Origin: an uncultured Roseicyclus sp.
GTDB lineage: Bacteria; Pseudomonadota; Alphaproteobacteria; Rhodobacterales; Rhodobacteraceae
Direction of reading: 5' to 3'
Assembly (NCBI GenBank): GCA_947491935.1
Contig: CANLLF010000002.1
Span: 434,001 to 498,000 of the forward strand
DNA length: 64,000 bases
Positions 24,148-33,937 of the stretch are shown here, in pieces. The translations under genes were made by a program, and so were the position numbers. The notes below the pieces were generated by a model. It was not told the origin of the DNA. It ran no database searches and saw nothing but the letters and a program-made list of their open reading frames with translations. Within the stretch, counting starts at the first letter, position 1, and every line of letters starts with the position of its first letter.

Positions 24148-25776
24148 TTAGGCGGCGAAGCCGAGCTTGTGGACGTGGATCTCGAAGATCGGGTGCGTCT
24201 CCGCGCCCACCACGGTGCCGTTATGGTGCCGATAGATCGAGCGCCAATAGGGTTGGATCACCACCCCTTCGTCGATCATGATCTGCTGGATCTGCGCCAT
24301 GACCTCGGACCGGGCCGCGGCATCGGCGATGGCCGACGCATCGGCGAGAAGCGTATCGAACTCTTCATTGGCGAAGCCGGTCTCGTTCCAGGCGGCGCCG
24401 CTGGTATAGGCCAGCGTCAGGTTCTGGACGCCGAGCGGGCGGTGGCCCCAATCGGTGGACGAGAACGGGTAGTTGTTCCAGTCATTCCAGAAGGTATTGC
24501 CCGGATAGATCGTCCGCGTGACGTTGAAGCCCGCATCGCGCAGCTGCGCGGCGAGGGCATCGGTCGTGGGACGGCGCCAGCTATCGTCAATCGAGATCAG
24601 CTCATGCTCGAAATCGGTCTGGCCGGCCTCTTCCATCAGGGCCTGGGCGGCGGCCACATCATGCACCGCCGGGCCGATATCGGCATATTCCGGGTGGATC
24701 GGGCAGACATGGTGGTTTTCAGCCACGGTGCCGAGGCCGTTCACCCCAAGCTCCATCAACACGGCATTGTCTGTGGCCAGGGCCAGGGCACGCCGCACCC
24801 GGACGTCATCGTAGGGGGCCACCGTCTGATTGGTCCGCAACACGAGGCTGTTGGCGGAGATCGCTTCGGATTTCTCCCACCCGATGGCATCAAAGATATC
24901 GATGAAGTCGCCGAGCGTTTCGTAGAGCATGTCGACCTCGCCCGCTTCGGCGGCGGCGACATGAGCGGCCTGATCCTGACCCAGATCAATGAATTCGATC
25001 CGGTCGAGAAACGCGCCGGTGCCTTCGCCCCACCAGGTATGGTCGGGGTTGCGTTCCACCACGGCGCGCACGCCCACTTCGATCTCGACCAGGCGGTAGG
25101 GGCCGGTGCCGACGGGATTGTCGGACGGGTTGCCCGAGGCGCCGTTTTGCACGATGGCCGAGGCATAATCCGAGATGGTCGGCAGGATGGTGATGTCGGG
25201 GCGCGAGAGGTTCAGGCGCACCGTGTACTCATCGACAATCTCAACGGCGCCGTCGCGAACCGCCTCACCCTCGATCAGGGCGGCCATTCGCGAGGCCATG
25301 GAATTGCCCTCCATCGCGGCATCACACCAGCGGGTGAAGTTATAGGCCACGTCTTCGGCTGTGAACGGTGTGCCGTCGCTCCAAAGCACGCCTTGGCGCA
25401 AGTTCAGCAGATATTCGGTGGCGTCGTCGTTGACCTCCCAGCTTTCCAGCAGGCGCGGCTCGAACACACCGTCGGCGTTGTACTGGACCAGATATTCCAG
25501 CCAGCCGCGCGAGACGTTGGCCATTTGCGGCCAGTCATAGGTGGGCGGATCTTTCAGCGCGCGCACATCCATCTGGATGCGCAGCGTGCCGCCAGCTTCG
25601 ATATGGCCATCGGCCCGGGCCGGGGTGGCCCCGATCAGCGAATAGGCCCCTGCGGCGGTAACCCCCAACGCGGTCGCGCGCGTCAGAAACTCGCGCCGAC
25701 CCATCGTGCCGTCCGCGACTTCCTGGGCATAGGCGCGCGCAGCGGGGTGAATTTTGTGTGCATTGTAAAATGTCAC
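24148..25776 (-). CDS. Family 5 (peptide/opine-type) ABC transporter solute-binding protein, Tat-exported
   Basis: 542 residues. The N-terminus has a twin-arginine signal ([30 protein letters not shown]), so it is exported folded. The mature part follows the SBP family 5 plan: [52 protein letters not shown] and a late [22 protein letters not shown] region. It binds peptides or related cations for an ABC importer. No permease or ATPase genes lie beside it, and a terminator follows, so it is an orphan that must share a transporter encoded elsewhere. Confidence 0.9.
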   Translation of the reverse strand: MTFYNAHKIHPAARAYAQEVADGTMGRREFLTRATALGVTAAGAYSLIGATPARADGHIEAGGTLRIQMDVRALKDPPTYDWPQMANVSRGWLEYLVQYNADGVFEPRLLESWEVNDDATEYLLNLRQGVLWSDGTPFTAEDVAYNFTRWCDAAMEGNSMASRMAALIEGEAVRDGAVEIVDEYTVRLNLSRPDITILPTISDYASAIVQNGASGNPSDNPVGTGPYRLVEIEVGVRAVVERNPDHTWWGEGTGAFLDRIEFIDLGQDQAAHVAAAEAGEVDMLYETLGDFIDIFDAIGWEKSEAISANSLVLRTNQTVAPYDDVRVRRALALATDNAVLMELGVNGLGTVAENHHVCPIHPEYADIGPAVHDVAAAQALMEEAGQTDFEHELISIDDSWRRPTTDALAAQLRDAGFNVTRTIYPGNTFWNDWNNYPFSSTDWGHRPLGVQNLTLAYTSGAAWNETGFANEEFDTLLADASAIADAAARSEVMAQIQQIMIDEGVVIQPYWRSIYRHHNGTVVGAETHPIFEIHVHKLGFAA

Positions 25777-25989
25777 GTTTGAGAACTCCCTATTGGACCG
25801 TTCGCTTTGTCACTTGGGCCGCATGGTCCATTTGCGACGTTGATGATTAAAAACGACATCCCCCCCGGGATCAACGCATAATGCCGTGACACCGGCGACC
25901 AAAGGACGTGACAGGGATGTTATGGGGGGCAGCGGTTGACTTGCAGGCGCAAATACTCACCTTGCCCCTAACAATAAGAGGATCCGAGC

Positions 25990-27294
25990 ATGTCCACGCC
26001 CGCGCCGTTTTCCCGGTACGAATTCATGATCGCTTGGCGATATCTTCGGGCCCGGCGGAGCGATGGCGGCGTGTCCGCGATGACCTGGATCAGCTTCATC
26101 GGCATTGCTCTGGCCGTCATGGCATTGATCGCGACGCTCGCGGTGCGGTCGGGGTTTCGATACGAATTCGTGGGCACGATCCTGGGCGCGAACCCCCATG
26201 TGGCCGTGTACGATCAGGCCGAGATCAACGATGTGGGCCGGGTGGAGCGGACGCTGGAAGACTATGACGCCGTTGCCGAGGCCGTCCGGGGCGTGGCCGG
26301 GGTGGAACATGCGGCGGCGGTGGTGCGGGGGCAGGTGCTGGCCAGCCATGCGGGGCGCAATTCCGCCGTCGAGGTGCTTGGGATGGCGCCGGAGGACCTG
26401 GCGCTGGTGCCGCTGGTGGCGGAGCCGGAACTGGCGCAAGGCGTTTTGGCGGATTTCGGCGTGTCGACGGGCGAGGGGCTGGGGCCGGGCATTGCCGTGG
26501 GCTCCGGCGTGGCGCGCGAATTGGGTGCGGGTGTGGGCGACCGGATCCGGCTGATTTCGCCCGATGGCGCCCGCACGCCCTTCGGAACGTCCCCGCGCGT
26601 CTCAACCTATGAGATTGTTTATATCTTCCAGGTCGGGCGCTGGGATATCGACCGGACGCGCGTTTACCTGCCGTTCGATGAGGCGCAGGTGTACTTCAAC
26701 CGCGATGGCGTGGCCGACGAGGTGCAGGTGAGTGTCGCTAACCCAGAGGACATCGCCCAATACGCTCTGCCGCTGTTGCAGGCGGGCGGGGACGTGCAGA
26801 TCTGGACGTGGGAGGACAGCTCGGGTGCGTTCCTGCGGGCGCTGCAGATGGAGGACAATATCATGTTCATCATCCTGTCGATCCTAGTGCTGATCGCGAC
26901 GATGAACATCGTGTCGGGCCTGATCATGCTGGTGAAGAACAAGTCGCGCGATATCGGGATCCTGCGCACGATTGGGTTGAGCGAGGGCTCGATCCTGCGC
27001 GTGTTCTTCATCTGCGGCTCGGCCATCGGGGTGGCGGGCACGTTGATGGGGGTGGCGCTCGGCTGTGCCTTCGCGATCTGGATCGACCCGATCTTCAGCT
27101 TCGTGAATTTTGTGGCGGGTGGGGGTGTCTGGGACCCGTCGGTGCGGATGATATCGGCCTTGCCCGCCCGGCTGGAGCTTGGCGATGTTTTGAGCGCGGT
27201 GGTGCTGTCCCTTGGATTGTCGTTTGTGGTGACGATCTTCCCAGCGCGCAGAGCCGCGCGGATGAACCCGGTGGAGGCGTTGCGCTATGAGTGA
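25990..27294 (+). CDS. lolC: Lipoprotein-releasing ABC transporter permease (LolC/LolE type)
   Basis: 434 residues. An N-terminal cytoplasmic amphipathic start (FSRYEFMIAWRYLRARR), a membrane helix at about 30-52, a periplasmic domain of about 220 residues, then three membrane helices in the FtsX domain (IMFIILSILVLIATMNIVSGLIML; VFFICGSAIGVAGTLMG; VVLSLGLSFVVTIFPARRAARMNPVEALRYE). AGAGGA stands 7 bases before the ATG. With LolD it extracts lipoproteins from the inner membrane for LolA. Only one permease gene is present; the single subunit probably homodimerises, as in other non-gamma proteobacteria. Confidence 0.9.
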   Translation: MSTPAPFSRYEFMIAWRYLRARRSDGGVSAMTWISFIGIALAVMALIATLAVRSGFRYEFVGTILGANPHVAVYDQAEINDVGRVERTLEDYDAVAEAVRGVAGVEHAAAVVRGQVLASHAGRNSAVEVLGMAPEDLALVPLVAEPELAQGVLADFGVSTGEGLGPGIAVGSGVARELGAGVGDRIRLISPDGARTPFGTSPRVSTYEIVYIFQVGRWDIDRTRVYLPFDEAQVYFNRDGVADEVQVSVANPEDIAQYALPLLQAGGDVQIWTWEDSSGAFLRALQMEDNIMFIILSILVLIATMNIVSGLIMLVKNKSRDIGILRTIGLSEGSILRVFFICGSAIGVAGTLMGVALGCAFAIWIDPIFSFVNFVAGGGVWDPSVRMISALPARLELGDVLSAVVLSLGLSFVVTIFPARRAARMNPVEALRYE

Positions 27295-27967
27295 TGCGCT
27301 GATCCTGGACAATATCGAGAAGGTCTATAATCGCGGCAAGCCAAACGAGATTGCGGTGCTGCGGGGGGCGTCCGCCACCATTTCGGCGGGGGAGATCGTG
27401 GGCCTGATCGCGCCATCGGGGGCGGGCAAATCCACGCTTCTGCACATTGCGGGGCTGCTGGATGTGGCGGATGCCGGGGAGGTCACCATCGGGGGGCAGG
27501 GCGTGAGCGGCGCCTCGGACCGGGTGCGCACGGCGGCGCGGCGCGCGAAGGTCGGGTTTGTCTATCAGTTCCATCACCTGCTGCCGGAGTTTTCGGCGGC
27601 GGAAAACATCATATTGCCGCAGCTGGCCCATGGGATCGCGGCCGGGGACGCAGAAGCGCGGGCGGCGGATCTGTTGGCGCGCGTCGGGCTGGCGGACCGC
27701 GCGTCGCACCGCCCGGCGGAGCTGTCGGGTGGGGAGCAGCAGCGTGCGGCGTTTTGCAGGGCGCTGGCCAATGGCCCGGCCCTGTTGCTGGCCGACGAGC
27801 CGACAGGCAACCTTGATCCGGCGACGTCGAACACCGTGTTCGGCGTTCTGATGGAGCTGGTCCGGGACACCGGATTGTCGGCCCTGATCGCGACCCATAA
27901 CCATGAGCTGGCCGGGCGCATGGACCGGGTCTTGCGGATGGAAAACGGGGTGTTGGTGGCGGCGTAG
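27287..27967 (+). CDS. lolD: Lipoprotein-releasing ABC transporter ATP-binding protein
   Basis: 226 residues. Walker A GLIAPSGAGKSTLLH (Ala replaces the usual Gly in front of PSGAGKS), signature LSGGEQQRAAF, Walker B LLLADEPTGNLD and H-loop ATHNHELA. The gene overlaps the permease gene by 8 bases, so the two are translated together. It powers lipoprotein release. Confidence 0.92.
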   Translation: MSDALILDNIEKVYNRGKPNEIAVLRGASATISAGEIVGLIAPSGAGKSTLLHIAGLLDVADAGEVTIGGQGVSGASDRVRTAARRAKVGFVYQFHHLLPEFSAAENIILPQLAHGIAAGDAEARAADLLARVGLADRASHRPAELSGGEQQRAAFCRALANGPALLLADEPTGNLDPATSNTVFGVLMELVRDTGLSALIATHNHELAGRMDRVLRMENGVLVAA

Positions 27968-27971
27968 CCCG

Positions 27972-28925
27972 TCAGGCGGGATGTTTGGCGAAGAGTCCCA
28001 GGATAGCCTCCAGCGCCTTGCTACGAATGGCGGGCGCCTCCATGAGAACCTCGTGCCGCCCGTTTTCGAGGCTGACGAACTGACCACCGGGCCAGGTCTC
28101 CATCCGGTCGCGGGCCGCCTCGATCGACACCCGCTTTTCGTCTGACCCGACAATCGTGACAACCGGAAGGTCCAGCGGCTGCATCGCCATCAGAACGCGG
28201 GCTTCGGCGATTGCCTGTTTCACCCAGGTGAAGGAGGGCCCGCCAAGCGTAAGCTCGGGGTGCTTCTCGGTCTGATGCTCCATGTAATCGTATTGATCGC
28301 GATCCGTTGTCAGGATGTTGTGTTCAAACGGAATATGGACCCACGGCCCGGTTGTGAGCGCGTAGCTCTTGGCAAGGCCGAGCGGTTTTGCCGCGCCCAG
28401 AAGAAGCGGCGAGAGCGCGCGCAGGACCGGCCCCATCTGGACCCCCCACATCGGCCCGGTGAAGGCAGCAGCGGCCACGGGCAGGCCATCATAGAGTGCC
28501 CGAAGGCCGATGCAGCCGCCCATGGAATGGCCGATCAGATACCAGGGTTTGGGCAGGTCGATGCTCTCCATCACCTTGCGGAAGGCGGTGACGTCCTGCC
28601 GGTATTCATCGAAGCTGACGACATGGCCCATGCCGCGATCATGATCGGGCCGGTCGGCAAGGCCTTGGCCACGCCAATCGAACGCGACCATGCCGTAGCC
28701 GGCCGCCGCCATATCGGTGGCGATCCGGCCGTATTTCTCGACATATTCGGTGCGGCCCGGACACATGATGACGGTGCCCTTGGCCCCGCGCGGCCAGACG
28801 GCCATGCGCAGCCGCGTGTTGTCTTCGGTCGTCACCCACCAGGCCTCGACACCGTCGGGGCCCTCCGCGACGTCGGCGAAGAAGGGCGCGGGCTTCAGCC
28901 CGGTCGGTGCAGGACCCGTCAACAT
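27972..28925 (-). CDS. Alpha/beta hydrolase (lysophospholipase-like)
   Basis: 317 residues. Nucleophile elbow GHSMGG, oxyanion region VIMCPGRTEYVEKYGR, acid near IVGSDEKRVS and His in NGRHEVLMEAP. This is the monoglyceride lipase/lysophospholipase group (PldB-like). Its start codon ATG overlaps the stop of the SCP2-domain gene by one base (TGATG), giving translational coupling, which suggests the two proteins handle a shared lipid. Confidence 0.85.
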   Translation of the reverse strand: MLTGPAPTGLKPAPFFADVAEGPDGVEAWWVTTEDNTRLRMAVWPRGAKGTVIMCPGRTEYVEKYGRIATDMAAAGYGMVAFDWRGQGLADRPDHDRGMGHVVSFDEYRQDVTAFRKVMESIDLPKPWYLIGHSMGGCIGLRALYDGLPVAAAAFTGPMWGVQMGPVLRALSPLLLGAAKPLGLAKSYALTTGPWVHIPFEHNILTTDRDQYDYMEHQTEKHPELTLGGPSFTWVKQAIAEARVLMAMQPLDLPVVTIVGSDEKRVSIEAARDRMETWPGGQFVSLENGRHEVLMEAPAIRSKALEAILGLFAKHPA

Positions 28926-29224
28926 CAGCTCAGCACGCCACCAAGTTTCATCGCCGTGCCCATATCGCCGTCAAGCTGCAGCTTGCCGGACATGAAGGCG
29001 GCGGTCGGGTTCAGATCGCCCGACATGATCTCCTGAAAGGTGTCCGCATCCGCGGTCATCGTCACCTCGGCCTCGTCGGCATCGGTGGCTTCGCGCACGC
29101 CATTACTGTCGACGATCACGGTGCCTTCGCCTTCGATGGCGAATTTGGCGGATCCGTCAAAGCTTGCGCCGCCCAGTTTTTCGGAAATGGCCGCAACTGC
29201 GGCGTCGATTGTAGCGTTGCTCAT
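28925..29224 (-). CDS. SCP-2 sterol-transfer family (lipid-binding) protein
   Basis: 99 residues: small SCP2-like domain with ISEKLGGASFDGSAKFAIEGEGTVIVDSNG and EVTMTADADTFQEIMSGDLNPTAAFMSGKLQLDGD. These proteins bind lipids or fatty acyl-CoA in a hydrophobic tunnel in the cytosol. It is coupled to the hydrolase downstream. Confidence 0.9.
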   Translation of the reverse strand: MSNATIDAAVAAISEKLGGASFDGSAKFAIEGEGTVIVDSNGVREATDADEAEVTMTADADTFQEIMSGDLNPTAAFMSGKLQLDGDMGTAMKLGGVLS

Positions 29225-29310
29225 GTGGTCTTGTCCCTTTTTGCCTTGGTCCCGATATCCTCGCGCAGTCTTGATCTAGTAATGCGCGCATCGGATGCTA
29301 GTTTGGGACC

Positions 29311-29862
29311 ATGACGTTTCCGCGAGCCATCATCAATCTTCTCGTTGCGGCAGTCATCTGCGGGATTCCCGTAGTTGCACCCGCGCAATCCACCGTCGAC
29401 GACTTTCTGGATCGGCTGGCGAATCCCGACCTGCGCAACTGGGAAGTTGTGGAGGAGGAGGTTTATCAACGCTGGACGATCTCGGGGTCCGCCTCGGCTG
29501 ATTACCTGTTGCGGCGCGCCCAGGCGGCGATGGAGGCGCAGGATTACGACGCCGCCTACGACCATCTGACCGCTTTGGTCGATCATGCGCCGGATTTCGC
29601 CGAAGGCTGGAACGCGCGGGCGACGTTGTTCTTCGAGTTGCAGATGTATGGGCCCGCCATTGCCGATATCCAGCGTGCGCTGGCCCTTGAGCCGCGTCAT
29701 TTCGGGGCGCTCACGGGCCTTGGGATCATGCTGGAGGATATGGGGAATGTGGAGGCGGCGCTGGAGGCCTACGAGGCCGCCCATGCTATACATCCCAACC
29801 AACCCGACATAGAGAGATTGCTGAACGGGCTGCGCGTGCAGCTTGAAGGCGAAGCGCTGTAA
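29311..29862 (+). CDS. Exported TPR-repeat protein
   Basis: 183 residues with a signal peptide (INLLVAAVICGIPVVAPAQS) and TPR-like helices from about residue 65 to 170 (for example AEGWNARATLFFELQMYGPAIADIQRALALEP). Periplasmic TPR proteins of this size usually assemble or stabilise envelope complexes; the partner is not evident. It precedes the helicase gene by 23 bases on the same strand, so they may be cotranscribed. Confidence 0.8.
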   Translation: MTFPRAIINLLVAAVICGIPVVAPAQSTVDDFLDRLANPDLRNWEVVEEEVYQRWTISGSASADYLLRRAQAAMEAQDYDAAYDHLTALVDHAPDFAEGWNARATLFFELQMYGPAIADIQRALALEPRHFGALTGLGIMLEDMGNVEAALEAYEAAHAIHPNQPDIERLLNGLRVQLEGEAL

Positions 29863-29885
29863 AGCCACGTCGACAGGGGCGAGAT

Positions 29886-32825
29886 ATGGCGGGCGATCAA
29901 TTCAGCCGCGGCAGGGTGGCTGCGGTTCTTGGGCCTACGAATACCGGCAAAACCCATTACGCGATCGACCGGATGCTGGCGCATCGCACCGGTGTGATCG
30001 GCCTGCCGCTGCGCCTGTTGGCGCGCGAGGTCTATGACAAGATCGTCGCGATCCGGGGGCCGTCGGTGGTGGCGCTGGTCACGGGCGAAGAGCGGATCGT
30101 GCCGGAGCGGACGCAATATTGGGTCTGCACGGTCGAGGCGATGCCGGTGGAAAACGGCGCGGACTTTCTGGCCATCGACGAGATCCAGCTCTGTGCCGAT
30201 CCCGAGCGCGGGCATGTGTTTACCGACCGGCTGCTCTATGCGCGCGGCCTGCAAGAGACGCTGTTTCTGGGCGCGGAAACCATGCGACCGGCCATCGCCG
30301 TGCTGGTCCCCCATGCGGAATTCATGCGGCGGGAACGTTTTTCACAGCTTGTGTATGCGGGTTCGAAAAAGATAAGCCGAATGCCCGGTCGGAGCGCCAT
30401 TGTGGGGTTTTCGGTTGAGAACCTTTATGCCACGGCGGAATTGCTGCGCCGCCAGAAGGGTGGGGCGGCCGTGGTGATGGGGGCGCTGTCGCCGCGGACG
30501 CGCAATGCGCAGGTGGAGCTGTATCAAAACGGCGATGTGGATGTGCTGGTGGCGACAGATGCCATCGGCATGGGCCTGAACCTCGACATCAAACATGTCG
30601 CGTTTTCGGGCCTGCGCAAGTTCGACGGGCGCAAGGTACGCGACCTCTGGCCCAATGAGTTGGCGCAGATTGCGGGCCGGGCTGGGCGGCATACCCAAGA
30701 CGGCTCTTTCGGGGTGACCGGTGAGGCGCCGATGCTGGATGAGCAGGTGGCCGACGCCATCGTGAACCACCGCTTCGCACCCGTGCGCAAGCTGAATTGG
30801 CGGAATTCCGCGCTGGAGTTCGGATCGGCCGAGCGGCTGATCGCCAGCCTGGAGCAGCCCACCGAGGACGAATGGCTGACCCGCGCCCGAGAGGCGGACG
30901 ATGTGCAGGCGCTCAAGGCGCTGATCGCGCGGCCGGAGATTGCGCAGCGTTTGGGGGATGCACGGGCCGTCCGCCTGTTGTGGGACGTGTGCCGCATCCC
31001 GGATTTCCGGGGAATTTCCCACGCGGAACATGCCGATCTGCTGGGGCGGATCTTCGAGTTCCTGCACGAGGCGCGGCGGGTGCCGGATGATTGGCTGGCC
31101 CGGCAGGTCAAGCGCATCGACCGGCCCGAAGGCGACATCGACACCTTGTCGAAACGGCTGGCCTATATCCGCACTTGGACGTATGTGGCGCAGCGCAATG
31201 GATGGGTGGACGATGTTGCCCATTGGCGCGGCGCGACCCGTGCCGTAGAAGACCGACTGTCAGACGCACTACACACTGCGTTGACACAACGATTTGTCGA
31301 CCGGCGGACATCAGTTCTGCTTCGCCGGTTGAAGCAAAGGGAGAGCCTTGTGGCCGACGTGAACGATGCAGGTGAAGTGACGGTGGAGGGCCAGGTCCTC
31401 GGCCGGATTGAAGGATTCCGCTTCCGTCAGGATGACACCGCCTCCGCAGATGAGGCCAAGACGCTGCGTCAGGCGGCGCTCGCGGCCCTGCGCCCGGAAT
31501 TCCACCTGCGGGCCGACCGCATGTACAACGCGCCCGATACCGAGTTTGACCTGACCGAGCAGGGCGGGTTGATGTGGGGCGATCAGGCCCTGGGCAAGCT
31601 GGTGAAGGGGGACGAGCCGCTGAAGCCCGTGGCCGAGGCCTTTGTGGATGAAGATGCCGGCGCCGAGGTGATCCAGAAGGTGCAGCGCCGCCTGCAGCAT
31701 TTCATCGACCGCCGGATTGCCGCGCAATTCGAACCACTTCTGGCGATGAGCCGCGACGAGGCGGTGACAGGTTTGGCGCGCGGTGTGGCGTTCCGGCTGC
31801 TGGAAGGCTTCGGGATCGTGCCGCGCGGCGAAATTGCCGATGATGTGAAGGCGCTCGATCAAGATGCGCGGGGCCTGCTGCGCAAGCACGGCGTGCGGTT
31901 CGGGCAATACACCATTTTCCTGCCGCTCCTGCTGAAACCCGCGCCCACACGGCTGCGGCTGGTTCTGTGGGGGCTGTCCCAGGATCTGGGCGCGTTCCCC
32001 GATAGCCCGCCGCCGGGTCTGGTGACGATCCCGGTCGATCCCGGTGCGCCTGCGGGCCACGACACGATGGCCGGCTACCGCGCCGCGGGCACCCGGGCGA
32101 TCCGCATCGACATGCTGGAGCGCTTGGCCGATCTGTTGCGAAATCAAAACAGCCGGGGCGGGTTCGAGGCCAATCCCGATATGCTGTCGATCTCGGGCCT
32201 GACCCTGGAGCAATTCGCCGATCTGATGGGTGGATTGGGCTACAAGGCCGAAAAGGGCGAGCGGGTGAAGGTGAAGGCCACGCCCGAGCCAGCGGCAGAA
32301 CAAGCCGCCTCCGACACGTCCGATCCGACGCCGGTTGAAGTGCCCGGCGATGCGCCGAGTGAAACGCCTGCTGAGCCGCCCGAGGAGGCGCCGGTTGACG
32401 TGCCGCCGGAAACGCCGAGCGCGCCGCCGGTTGAAATGCCGGAGCAATCCGCATCCGAGACGGAGACCACGGCGGAGAGTGAGACCGCGACCGGGGGCGA
32501 GACCGCGCAGGGGAGCGAGACGGCAACCGAGAGCGAAACGGCGGGCGAGCCGGAGATGGAGGTGTTCTATACCTTCACCTGGGCGCCGCGCGGCCGTGGT
32601 GCGGCGCGCCCGCGCAAGACGGAGGGGGCGCAGGATGGCCCGCGCGGCAAACGTGGGGGTCCACGCCCGCAAGGCGGCAAACCCCACGGCAAAGGTGGCA
32701 AAGGTGGCAAACGTCCGCCGCGTGACGACAAGCCGAAAACCTATTCCTCCACCCCGCGCAAAACCGACAAGGTGGACCCGGACAATCCGTTCGCGGTTCT
32801 GGCCGCGCTGAAAGACAAAAGCTGA
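29886..32825 (+). CDS. Suv3-like DExH RNA helicase with long low-complexity tail
   Basis: 979 residues. Walker A GPTNTGKT at 16-23, DEIQ at 98-101, GALSPRTRNAQVELYQNGDVDVLVATDAIGMG and the motif VI QIAGRAGRH around 261-269 match the Suv3 family (mitochondrial degradosome helicases, which the alphaproteobacterial ancestor donated). Residues from about 800 to 890 are Pro/Glu/Thr/Ser repeats (TPSETPAEPPEEAPVDVPPE type), and the last 80 are Lys/Gly/Arg-rich with KGGKGGKRPP. The tail is much longer than in eukaryotic Suv3 and may bind RNA or partner proteins. RNA decay role is inferred from family. It overlaps the S4 gene (CTGA). Confidence 0.88.
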   Translation: MAGDQFSRGRVAAVLGPTNTGKTHYAIDRMLAHRTGVIGLPLRLLAREVYDKIVAIRGPSVVALVTGEERIVPERTQYWVCTVEAMPVENGADFLAIDEIQLCADPERGHVFTDRLLYARGLQETLFLGAETMRPAIAVLVPHAEFMRRERFSQLVYAGSKKISRMPGRSAIVGFSVENLYATAELLRRQKGGAAVVMGALSPRTRNAQVELYQNGDVDVLVATDAIGMGLNLDIKHVAFSGLRKFDGRKVRDLWPNELAQIAGRAGRHTQDGSFGVTGEAPMLDEQVADAIVNHRFAPVRKLNWRNSALEFGSAERLIASLEQPTEDEWLTRAREADDVQALKALIARPEIAQRLGDARAVRLLWDVCRIPDFRGISHAEHADLLGRIFEFLHEARRVPDDWLARQVKRIDRPEGDIDTLSKRLAYIRTWTYVAQRNGWVDDVAHWRGATRAVEDRLSDALHTALTQRFVDRRTSVLLRRLKQRESLVADVNDAGEVTVEGQVLGRIEGFRFRQDDTASADEAKTLRQAALAALRPEFHLRADRMYNAPDTEFDLTEQGGLMWGDQALGKLVKGDEPLKPVAEAFVDEDAGAEVIQKVQRRLQHFIDRRIAAQFEPLLAMSRDEAVTGLARGVAFRLLEGFGIVPRGEIADDVKALDQDARGLLRKHGVRFGQYTIFLPLLLKPAPTRLRLVLWGLSQDLGAFPDSPPPGLVTIPVDPGAPAGHDTMAGYRAAGTRAIRIDMLERLADLLRNQNSRGGFEANPDMLSISGLTLEQFADLMGGLGYKAEKGERVKVKATPEPAAEQAASDTSDPTPVEVPGDAPSETPAEPPEEAPVDVPPETPSAPPVEMPEQSASETETTAESETATGGETAQGSETATESETAGEPEMEVFYTFTWAPRGRGAARPRKTEGAQDGPRGKRGGPRPQGGKPHGKGGKGGKRPPRDDKPKTYSSTPRKTDKVDPDNPFAVLAALKDKS

Positions 32826-33178
32826 GCGAGGGGCGGACCAAGGATCGGCTCGACCGGTGGCTGTGGCAGGCGCGGTTTTTCAAGACCCGTTCCATGGCCG
32901 CGCGGCTCGTTTCCGATGGGGCGGTTCGGGTGAATGGCGACAAGGTGTCCAAACCGGCCAGCCCCGTGGGCCCCGGCGACGTGCTGACCTTTCCGCAAGG
33001 CCGCCAGATCCGCGTGGTACGGATTGAGGCATTGGCCAAACGCCGCGGCCCGGCGGCCGAAGCGCAGGGGCTTTATGCCGATCTGACGCCGGACACAGAG
33101 CCCGTTCCGCCCCGTGTCGGCCCGCGCCCGACCAAGAAGGATCGCCGCGATTTGGACGCCTTGCGCGACCCGGAGTGA
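32822..33178 (+). CDS. S4-domain RNA-binding protein (heat-shock protein 15-like), probable CTG start
   Basis: 118 residues if initiated at CTG 32822. The frame reads LSEGRTKDRLDRWLWQARFF, KTRSMAARLVSDGAVRVNGD and KVSKPASPVGPGDVLTF, which is a complete S4 fold (alpha1-alpha2-beta) as in HslR. No ATG, GTG or TTG lies in frame before ATG 32894, and starting there would cut off the first RNA-binding helix. CTG 32822 overlaps the helicase stop codon exactly as ATGA overlaps elsewhere in this window do (CTGA). So either CTG is used or the start is a mutated ATG. HslR-type proteins bind stalled 50S particles. Confidence 0.75.
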   Translation: MSEGRTKDRLDRWLWQARFFKTRSMAARLVSDGAVRVNGDKVSKPASPVGPGDVLTFPQGRQIRVVRIEALAKRRGPAAEAQGLYADLTPDTEPVPPRVGPRPTKKDRRDLDALRDPE

Positions 33179-33314
33179 TCGGCCTTGGCAGGGTGTCTAG
33201 TTTGCCTTACACATTTTCGTCAGATCACCCGGTGCGACCCATTGGTCGCGTTGCATCCCCCCGATCCGTGCCGTAGCAGAGCGCTCAAGATTTCGACCAA
33301 CAAGGCCCCGCCCC

Positions 33315-33650
33315 ATGACCTACATCGTCAACGACAGCTGCATCGCCTGCAAATACACCGATTGCGTGGAAGTTTGCCCGGTGGACTGCTTCTATGAGGG
33401 TGAGAACATGTTAGTGATCCACCCCGACGAATGCATCGATTGCGGCGTGTGTGAGCCGGAATGCCCGGCGGACGCGATCCGCCCGGATACCGAGCCGGAC
33501 ATGGAGAAGTGGGTGGAGTTCAACCGCAAGTATTCCGAGCTTTGGCCGGTGATCATCACGAAGAAAGATCCGCTGCCCAATGCCGAAGAGATGGATGGCA
33601 AGGAGGGCAAGATGGACTTGTTCTCCGAAGCGCCGGGCGAGGGCGGCTGA
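33315..33650 (+). CDS. fdxA: Ferredoxin FdxA (7Fe type)
   Basis: 111 residues. Cysteine spacing C9-C12-C17-C21-C25 and C40-C43-C46-C50 provides one 3Fe-4S and one 4Fe-4S cluster, typical of FdxA; the C-terminal 60 residues ([19 protein letters not shown]) form the usual extension. It carries electrons in the cytosol. Adjacent to carD and the S4 protein as in many Rhodobacterales. Confidence 0.92.
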   Translation: MTYIVNDSCIACKYTDCVEVCPVDCFYEGENMLVIHPDECIDCGVCEPECPADAIRPDTEPDMEKWVEFNRKYSELWPVIITKKDPLPNAEEMDGKEGKMDLFSEAPGEGG

Positions 33651-33937
33651 CCCCCGATTCGGTGCCGCACTGCCGAAGGGTGAGCCTGTCTGACCTATAA
33701 GAAACCTCAGAATTTTAAGGGTTTGCTTAACGCTGCATAGCAGAAAACTTTAAAACACGTCCGATTCGTGCTATGTATTGGGACAAGAACAGCTCGCACG
33801 TGCCAATGCGCGGGACTGACCATTGCCCGTTTCATCAACGGCTTCATCCTTCACCGCCGGAAAGTTGCGGCTTTCCGCTGGTGTTTTTGTAGCCTGCACC
33901 CCCGCATCCGAGATGGGCCACGAAAGGAAAAAACAAC
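33651..33937 (+). other. Leader/intergenic region before carD
   Basis: 287 bases without a gene. It holds AT-rich promoter-like DNA (33705-33780), and the hairpin CGGAAAG-TTGCGG-CTTTCCG at 33860-33879 in the likely untranslated leader, with TTTTTG after it. It could be an attenuator of carD or a weak terminator of the upstream unit. Confidence 0.35.

Noticed and set aside
24169-25782. 537-codon open frame on the plus strand, antisense to the Tat solute-binding protein
   Set aside because: Its amino acid composition is typical of the reverse frame of a high-GC gene (rich in G, R, V, H, D), it has no ribosome site, and the minus-strand product is a clear family 5 binding protein.
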